This document shows positions 59,056 through 64,000 of a stretch of DNA of 64,000 nucleotides, one piece after another. Location: assembly GCA_028289545.1 (NCBI GenBank), contig JANQPG010000023.1, forward strand, positions 31,505-95,504, read 5' to 3'. The DNA is from Woeseiaceae bacterium (GTDB taxonomy: Bacteria > Pseudomonadota > Gammaproteobacteria > Steroidobacterales > Woeseiaceae). The notes beneath the pieces were generated by a model. It worked only from the letters and a program-made list of their open reading frames with translations, did no database searches and was not told the origin of the DNA. Within the stretch, counting starts at the first letter, position 1; every line of letters begins with the position of its first letter. The translations under genes were made by a program, and so were the position numbers.

Positions 59056-59886
59056 ATGAGCGAATCCATTCGCACACGGCGCGGCTTCGCCGACGGCGAG
59101 TACGGCCAGATTCACTACCGCATCGCGGCGCCGAATGCACCGGTGAAACCGCCGCTGATCTGCCTGCACATGAGCCCCAAGTCCGGCCGATCCTATGACG
59201 ACGTGCTGCCGTGGCTTGCGACCGAACGGGTCGTCATTGCCCCCGACTATCCCGGACACGGCGAATCCGACAAACCGCCGGCCGAGCCGGAAGTGACGAT
59301 TGCCGACTTCGCCCGATCCGTCTGGCACTGTGTGGATGCGCTGTGCAAGGGCCCCGTGCACATGCTCGGCTGCCACACGGGCTCGATGGTGGCCGTCGAG
59401 GCCGCGAGGCAGCGTTCCGACGACGTAATGAGTATCGTCAGCATTTCGGCGCCGCTTTTTACCCACCAGGAGCTCGAACCGCTAACCGCCTTTTTTGAGC
59501 CCATTCCGATCGACGAGGAAGGCCGGCGTTTCGATATCATGTGGCAACGTATACTCGAGCACCGCGGACCTGGCATGACCCTCGAGATGGCGGCGGATTC
59601 GTTTGCCGAAAACCTGCGGGCCGGTGACGACTACGAGTGGGGACATCGCGCCGCATTCGCTCATGTGCCCGAGTATCGGCGGGATCTTGCCGACATCGAG
59701 CAGCCTGTATTCGTCATGAACCCCGCGGACGACTGCTACGCCGCGTCGAAGCGTGCCGATGCCGTGCTAAAGAACGGCCGCCGCACGGATTATCCCGATT
59801 GGGGCCATGGTTTCCTTAATGCATACCCTGAGCAGGCTGCTCGGGAGATCCTGAATTTTCTGGAGCAATGTGAGCGCAATGACTGA
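59056..59886 (+). CDS. alpha/beta hydrolase
   Basis: VVIAPDYPGHGESDKPP, HMLGCHTGSMVAVEAARQ, YPDWGHGFLNAYPEQAAREI. Confidence 0.9.
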   Translation: MSESIRTRRGFADGEYGQIHYRIAAPNAPVKPPLICLHMSPKSGRSYDDVLPWLATERVVIAPDYPGHGESDKPPAEPEVTIADFARSVWHCVDALCKGPVHMLGCHTGSMVAVEAARQRSDDVMSIVSISAPLFTHQELEPLTAFFEPIPIDEEGRRFDIMWQRILEHRGPGMTLEMAADSFAENLRAGDDYEWGHRAAFAHVPEYRRDLADIEQPVFVMNPADDCYAASKRADAVLKNGRRTDYPDWGHGFLNAYPEQAAREILNFLEQCERND

Positions 59887-61309
59887 GAGGCTCAAGATTC
59901 GCAACCCGCGTACCGGCGAATCCGACTACGAAATCCCTGTAACCGACGAGCGCGAGATCGCGGCGCTTGCAGAAAGCCACCGAAGCGCTCAGCCGGACTG
60001 GCTGGCGCTGGGCGTCAAAGGGCGTATCGACGTATTGAAGCGCTTCCAGTCTGCACTGGCGGCCGAAGAACAGGCCATAGTCACCGCGCTAAGCGCCGAT
60101 ACGGGCCGCGGTACGCTCGCCGCGGGAGAACTCAAGGGGCTCATTGGCAGCATCGATCGCTGGTGCGCCCTGGCTCCGGGATTGCTGGAGGAGTCCAGCA
60201 GGGCCTCGATAGCTATGCCGCAGGTCGAACTCCGGGAACAACTCGACCCCTACCCTGTGCTCGGCGTCATTAGCCCGTGGAATTTTCCGCTGCTGTTGTC
60301 GTTTATCGATGCCGTGCCGGCCCTGCTCGCGGGCTGCAGCGTCATCGTAAAACCCAGCGAGGTCACGCCGCGTTTTGCGGAACCCATCGGCCGCGCTATC
60401 GATCAGGTGCCTGAGCTTGCCGGGGTTCTCCGCTTCATCACTGGCGACGGCCGCAGCGGCGCCGCGCTCATTGGCAACGTCGACGTCATTGCCTTCACCG
60501 GCAGCGTCGCAACGGGCAGGAAAGTGGCGGCCGCCTGCGCCGAAGCTTTTATCCCGGCGTTTCTCGAACTCGGCGGCAAGGACCCTGCGATTGTCCTGGA
60601 GGGCAGCGACCTTGAGCGCGCCTCGACCGCTATCCTACGGGCGTCGGTGTCCGCAACGGGTCAGGCCTGCCAGTCGCTCGAGCGCATTTATGTGCATGCA
60701 AACGATCACGATGCATTCGTCGACAAACTTGTTGCAAAAGCAGACGCAACACCGCTCAGTTATCCCGACCCGGCACAAGGCATCGTCGGGCCGCTGATCT
60801 TTGCGAAACAGGCCGAGATCATTGCCGCGCATCTGAAGGACGCTGTGGACAAAGGCGCAAAGATTCGAACGGGCGGAGCCGTAGAGGAAAAAGACGGCGG
60901 TTTCTGGGTTGCTCCGACCGTGCTGACTGACGTGAGCCACGACATGCAGATCATGACCGAGGAAACCTTCGGCCCCGTCATGCCGGTCATGCCCTTCGGC
61001 AATGAGGCTGAAGCCGTCGAACTCGCCAACGACACGATCTTCGGCTTGTCCGGCGCAGTATTCGGGCCCAGCGAAGAAGCTGCGCTACGCGTCGCCAGAC
61101 AGCTCAAGGCCGGCGGCGTCAGCGTCAACGACGCCGGCATGACGACTATGATCTTCGAGGCGGAGAAAAACGCCTACCGGCGTTCAGGGATGGGCGCGTC
61201 GCGCATGGGGCCAATGGGACTGAGCCGTTTCCTCAGGCAGAAAGCGCTGTATGTCAATCGGGGCGCGACGGTGCCGATCGAAGCCATGGCGGAAGGCGCC
61301 GGCAGCTAG
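59879..61309 (+). CDS. NAD(P)-dependent aldehyde dehydrogenase
   Basis: ISPWNFPLLLSFID, FTGSVATGRKVAAACAEAFIPAFLELGGKDPAIVLEG, SATGQACQSLERIYV; ATGACTGA overlap with hydrolase. Confidence 0.93.
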   Translation: MTERLKIRNPRTGESDYEIPVTDEREIAALAESHRSAQPDWLALGVKGRIDVLKRFQSALAAEEQAIVTALSADTGRGTLAAGELKGLIGSIDRWCALAPGLLEESSRASIAMPQVELREQLDPYPVLGVISPWNFPLLLSFIDAVPALLAGCSVIVKPSEVTPRFAEPIGRAIDQVPELAGVLRFITGDGRSGAALIGNVDVIAFTGSVATGRKVAAACAEAFIPAFLELGGKDPAIVLEGSDLERASTAILRASVSATGQACQSLERIYVHANDHDAFVDKLVAKADATPLSYPDPAQGIVGPLIFAKQAEIIAAHLKDAVDKGAKIRTGGAVEEKDGGFWVAPTVLTDVSHDMQIMTEETFGPVMPVMPFGNEAEAVELANDTIFGLSGAVFGPSEEAALRVARQLKAGGVSVNDAGMTTMIFEAEKNAYRRSGMGASRMGPMGLSRFLRQKALYVNRGATVPIEAMAEGAGS

Positions 61310-61337
61310 GCTCAGGTAAAACGCAGAACCGCAACGC

Positions 61338-61372
61338 AAAAAAAAAGCCCCCGCATAACGGGGGCTTTTTTT
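61338..61372. terminator. bidirectional rho-independent terminator between convergent genes
   Basis: aaaaaaaaagcccccgcataacgggggcttttttt. Confidence 0.93.
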
Positions 61373-61393
61373 GTATCGCTTGATGTCCGCGCT

Positions 61394-63919
61394 TCAGTTC
61401 GCGCCGAAGCGGAACGTCGCCTCGACACCGAAGTTACGGCCGCGACGCAGGTCGCCGAAGAACGCGCGCGGGAAACTCGTCGAGCAGGGCCGCGGCGGGA
61501 ACGTGCTGCAAGCGTCGGCCGGCGCGCCGGCGTTGGTCTCGCTCCGCCCCGAGGAGAAGAACCCGCCCACGTTGGTGATCAGCAGCGGATCCTGAAGCCA
61601 GCGCGTCACCATGTTGGGTGCATCTTCGTCCGTCAGGTTACGACCGTAGAACGCAATCTCCCAGTTATCCGTCTGCCACCCCAGACGCAGATCGACAATC
61701 GTCGCGGCGGGAACCCACGCCAGGTTGTGAACCTGAACGGGTTTTTCGTCTTCCCAGGAGTACGACAGGTTGGCGAAAAAGTCGGAGTTGCCGAAGCTCT
61801 CCGTCCGGAAATCAGCGAATGCACTGAACTGGTTTTCGGAACTGAGCGGGAACTGGTTGCCGACTATGGAGCCGTTACCGGAACCGTTCACGTCGTTACC
61901 CGTACAGGCGGTTGCATCCTGAAGCACGCCGCCGCCGGAGGTCAAGGTCCACTGGAAGTCGTCACAGCCTTCGGTGAACTCCGTGTCCGCAAGCGCGTAG
62001 GTTGCGCCCAGCAGCAGGTTGTCGCTGACGGCCCAGCGAGCTTCCAGCTCGATGCCAAACGTCTCGCCGCCACCCTGGTTGGTGACAACCGAGGTCAGTG
62101 TGGCGCTCGCCGTCGAAGACAGCGGCGTCGTCAGCTGGATATCAGTCGCGTCGATGAAGAATGCCGCCGCGTTGATCGTCACCCGTCCGTCAAACGCCGT
62201 GCGCTTGATACCCAGTTCGAACGTGTCCGACTCTTCCTGCTCGTAGGTTGTGGTCGGCGGTATCAGCACCGCTCCGGCTGAGCCGATTACGCCACCGGGC
62301 TTGAAACCTTTGGCGTAAATACCGTACACGAGGGTGTCGTCGTTCGGCCGGTAGTTGACCGAGAGCCGAGGTGCAATCTCGTCGAAGGAGTTCGTGAACG
62401 ACGTAGGCGTGCTCGTATCCACGTCTTCGGTCAAGCCCTTCTCTTCGTCGAACCAGCGAACCTCGAGTGTTGCGGAAAGCCTGTCGGTGAAGTCGTACTC
62501 AATCGAACCGAACACGGCCATGTTTTCAACGGTGGCCTCTTCGTCGACGGGGTCGATACCGGAGAAGGTGATATCGGCGATCGACTGCTCCTGATCGTAG
62601 TAGAACGCACCGAGCAACCAGCGAAAACGGCGGTCGATGGGGGACCTGAGCTTGATCTCAACCGAGTAGTCGTCGTCCTCGGCCTGACCCGAGGCGCAGA
62701 ACGCACACTCGGCGCCCGGGGCCGGAAGCACGTTGACGGACGTGTGGTCCGAATCGGAGCCCGTCTTGCGGTCTTCGTTGCGGTTCGCCACCGAGCCGAT
62801 CAGCGTGTAACCGTTGTCGAACTCGTACTCACCCTGCAACGTGAACAGAGTGACATCTCGCTCAACGCCGGAGAACGCAACGCCGGTGTTGGTGTTGTAG
62901 GGGTCGCCGCCGGCCGGAATATCGACGCCGATCGGTGGGAACTGCCAGCCCAGAAGCGGCGTGTTCGGAATACCCGGAACGAGAACCGTGTTTACGACGG
63001 GACCGTCGTTGAGCTGGACGGTATCTCCGGGCGCGTTGATTTCGCCGCAGTAGTACTGGTTGTTGTTGCTGCTTCCGGTCCACAGCCAGGTCGCGTTTGA
63101 GCGAGTACCCGGAAAGCAGTTATTGGACTCCGCGGGCTGCAGGAAGAAAGCGCGTGTCCCGTCACGGTCTTCCTGGTAGTTGAGTCGCGCACTTAGCGAC
63201 AGCTTGTCGTTCGGCGCAAAATCGAGCCGGCCAAACACCGACGTGGTCTCTTCGTCACCGACCGTACGTCCCGTCGTAAGGTTGTCCCATTCACCGTCGA
63301 AGCTGTAATAGCGCCCCGTAAGACTCGCTGACACTGCTTCCGTAAGCGGTCCGCCTACGGTGACAACGGCTTCCTGGTCCGCATCCTGCCCGTAGCGGAC
63401 TCGGGCCTTCACCCCGAACTCTTCACCGGGGCTTGCGGTCACGAAGTTGATCGCACCGGAATACGTGTTGCGACCGTACAGCGCGGCCTGCGGCCCGCGG
63501 ATGACTTCGACACGCTGCAAGCTGCTCAGGTCGAGTGACGACAGGTCGCCCGGGTAGTACACGCCGTCGACGAAATAAGCGGCTCCCGATTCGACGCCGA
63601 ACTGAACGCCGGCCAATACGTTGCCCTGACCGCGAATGACGGGCCGGTCCGTGGAGCGACCAAACGCTTTCGCGAGGCTCAGGCCCGGTGAGAAGCGTGC
63701 AATATCATCGACGGAACGTACACCGCGTTTGACGATGTCGTCGACGCCGAACGCCGATACCGACACGGGAGTATCCTGCAGTGACTCCTCGCGGCGGCGC
63801 GCGGTAATGATGATTTCTTCGAGAGCAGAGGCCCCGTCCTGAGCAAGCGCAGGCTGAACTTCGAACATGCCTGCCGTTGCCATGACCGCGACTGCCACGA
63901 CCTTTAGACTGTGTCTCAT
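61394..63919 (-). CDS. TonB-dependent receptor
   Basis: LEEIIITARRREESLQDTPVSVSAFGVDDIVKRG plug; C-terminal FGVEATFRFGAN; start ATG 63919. Confidence 0.95.
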   Translation of the reverse strand: MRHSLKVVAVAVMATAGMFEVQPALAQDGASALEEIIITARRREESLQDTPVSVSAFGVDDIVKRGVRSVDDIARFSPGLSLAKAFGRSTDRPVIRGQGNVLAGVQFGVESGAAYFVDGVYYPGDLSSLDLSSLQRVEVIRGPQAALYGRNTYSGAINFVTASPGEEFGVKARVRYGQDADQEAVVTVGGPLTEAVSASLTGRYYSFDGEWDNLTTGRTVGDEETTSVFGRLDFAPNDKLSLSARLNYQEDRDGTRAFFLQPAESNNCFPGTRSNATWLWTGSSNNNQYYCGEINAPGDTVQLNDGPVVNTVLVPGIPNTPLLGWQFPPIGVDIPAGGDPYNTNTGVAFSGVERDVTLFTLQGEYEFDNGYTLIGSVANRNEDRKTGSDSDHTSVNVLPAPGAECAFCASGQAEDDDYSVEIKLRSPIDRRFRWLLGAFYYDQEQSIADITFSGIDPVDEEATVENMAVFGSIEYDFTDRLSATLEVRWFDEEKGLTEDVDTSTPTSFTNSFDEIAPRLSVNYRPNDDTLVYGIYAKGFKPGGVIGSAGAVLIPPTTTYEQEESDTFELGIKRTAFDGRVTINAAAFFIDATDIQLTTPLSSTASATLTSVVTNQGGGETFGIELEARWAVSDNLLLGATYALADTEFTEGCDDFQWTLTSGGGVLQDATACTGNDVNGSGNGSIVGNQFPLSSENQFSAFADFRTESFGNSDFFANLSYSWEDEKPVQVHNLAWVPAATIVDLRLGWQTDNWEIAFYGRNLTDEDAPNMVTRWLQDPLLITNVGGFFSSGRSETNAGAPADACSTFPPRPCSTSFPRAFFGDLRRGRNFGVEATFRFGAN

Positions 63920-64000
63920 CCAAATTCCCCCATGAATTTTCGGATTTTTGTTGCCGGCTGGACGCCTGCAGCGGATACTATACCAGAACAAAGGATATAA

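Overview
GC-rich, gene-dense bacterial chromosome window (probably a marine gammaproteobacterium; inferred from gene content only). It has about 59 supported CDSs and no tRNA, rRNA, CRISPR or integrase that I could support. Blocks: (A) 1-12.3 kb, minus strand: a kinase/phosphatase/envelope cluster with an Hsp70-like protein carrying an FHA domain (runs off the left edge and is missing from the ORF track), a MotA/TolQ/ExbB channel protein, an FHA-like/PEGA/SUMF1-fold protein, a transmembrane Ser/Thr kinase with TPR and PEGA-like C-terminus, a Gly/Ser-rich lipoprotein, a PP2C phosphatase and a Ser/Thr kinase with four zinc-ribbon modules. This is the best candidate for an undescribed system. (B) 12.4-15.7 kb: a lipid-remodelling locus (PlcP-like phosphoesterase, DgkA, PAP2, GT4 glycosyltransferase) with PhoB-box-like arrays of 11-bp period upstream of three of the genes. 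(C) 15.6-20.7 kb: glpK, thioesterase and acetoacetyl-CoA synthetase as an overlapping gene train. (D) 20.7-48.7 kb: mostly housekeeping (ctaA, hemN, ilvE, oadGAB, an Omp85 protein, a Cpx-like two-component system with an EF-hand protein, DUF proteins). (E) 48.7-64 kb: an accessory catabolic region with two TonB-dependent receptors, HMG-CoA lyase, isochorismatase-fold hydrolase, flavin amine oxidase, VOC proteins, MFS, alpha/beta hydrolase and aldehyde dehydrogenase. Several palindromic or MITE-like elements end inside stop codons. Start codons were refined by reading the sequence where the track's ORF was over-extended.
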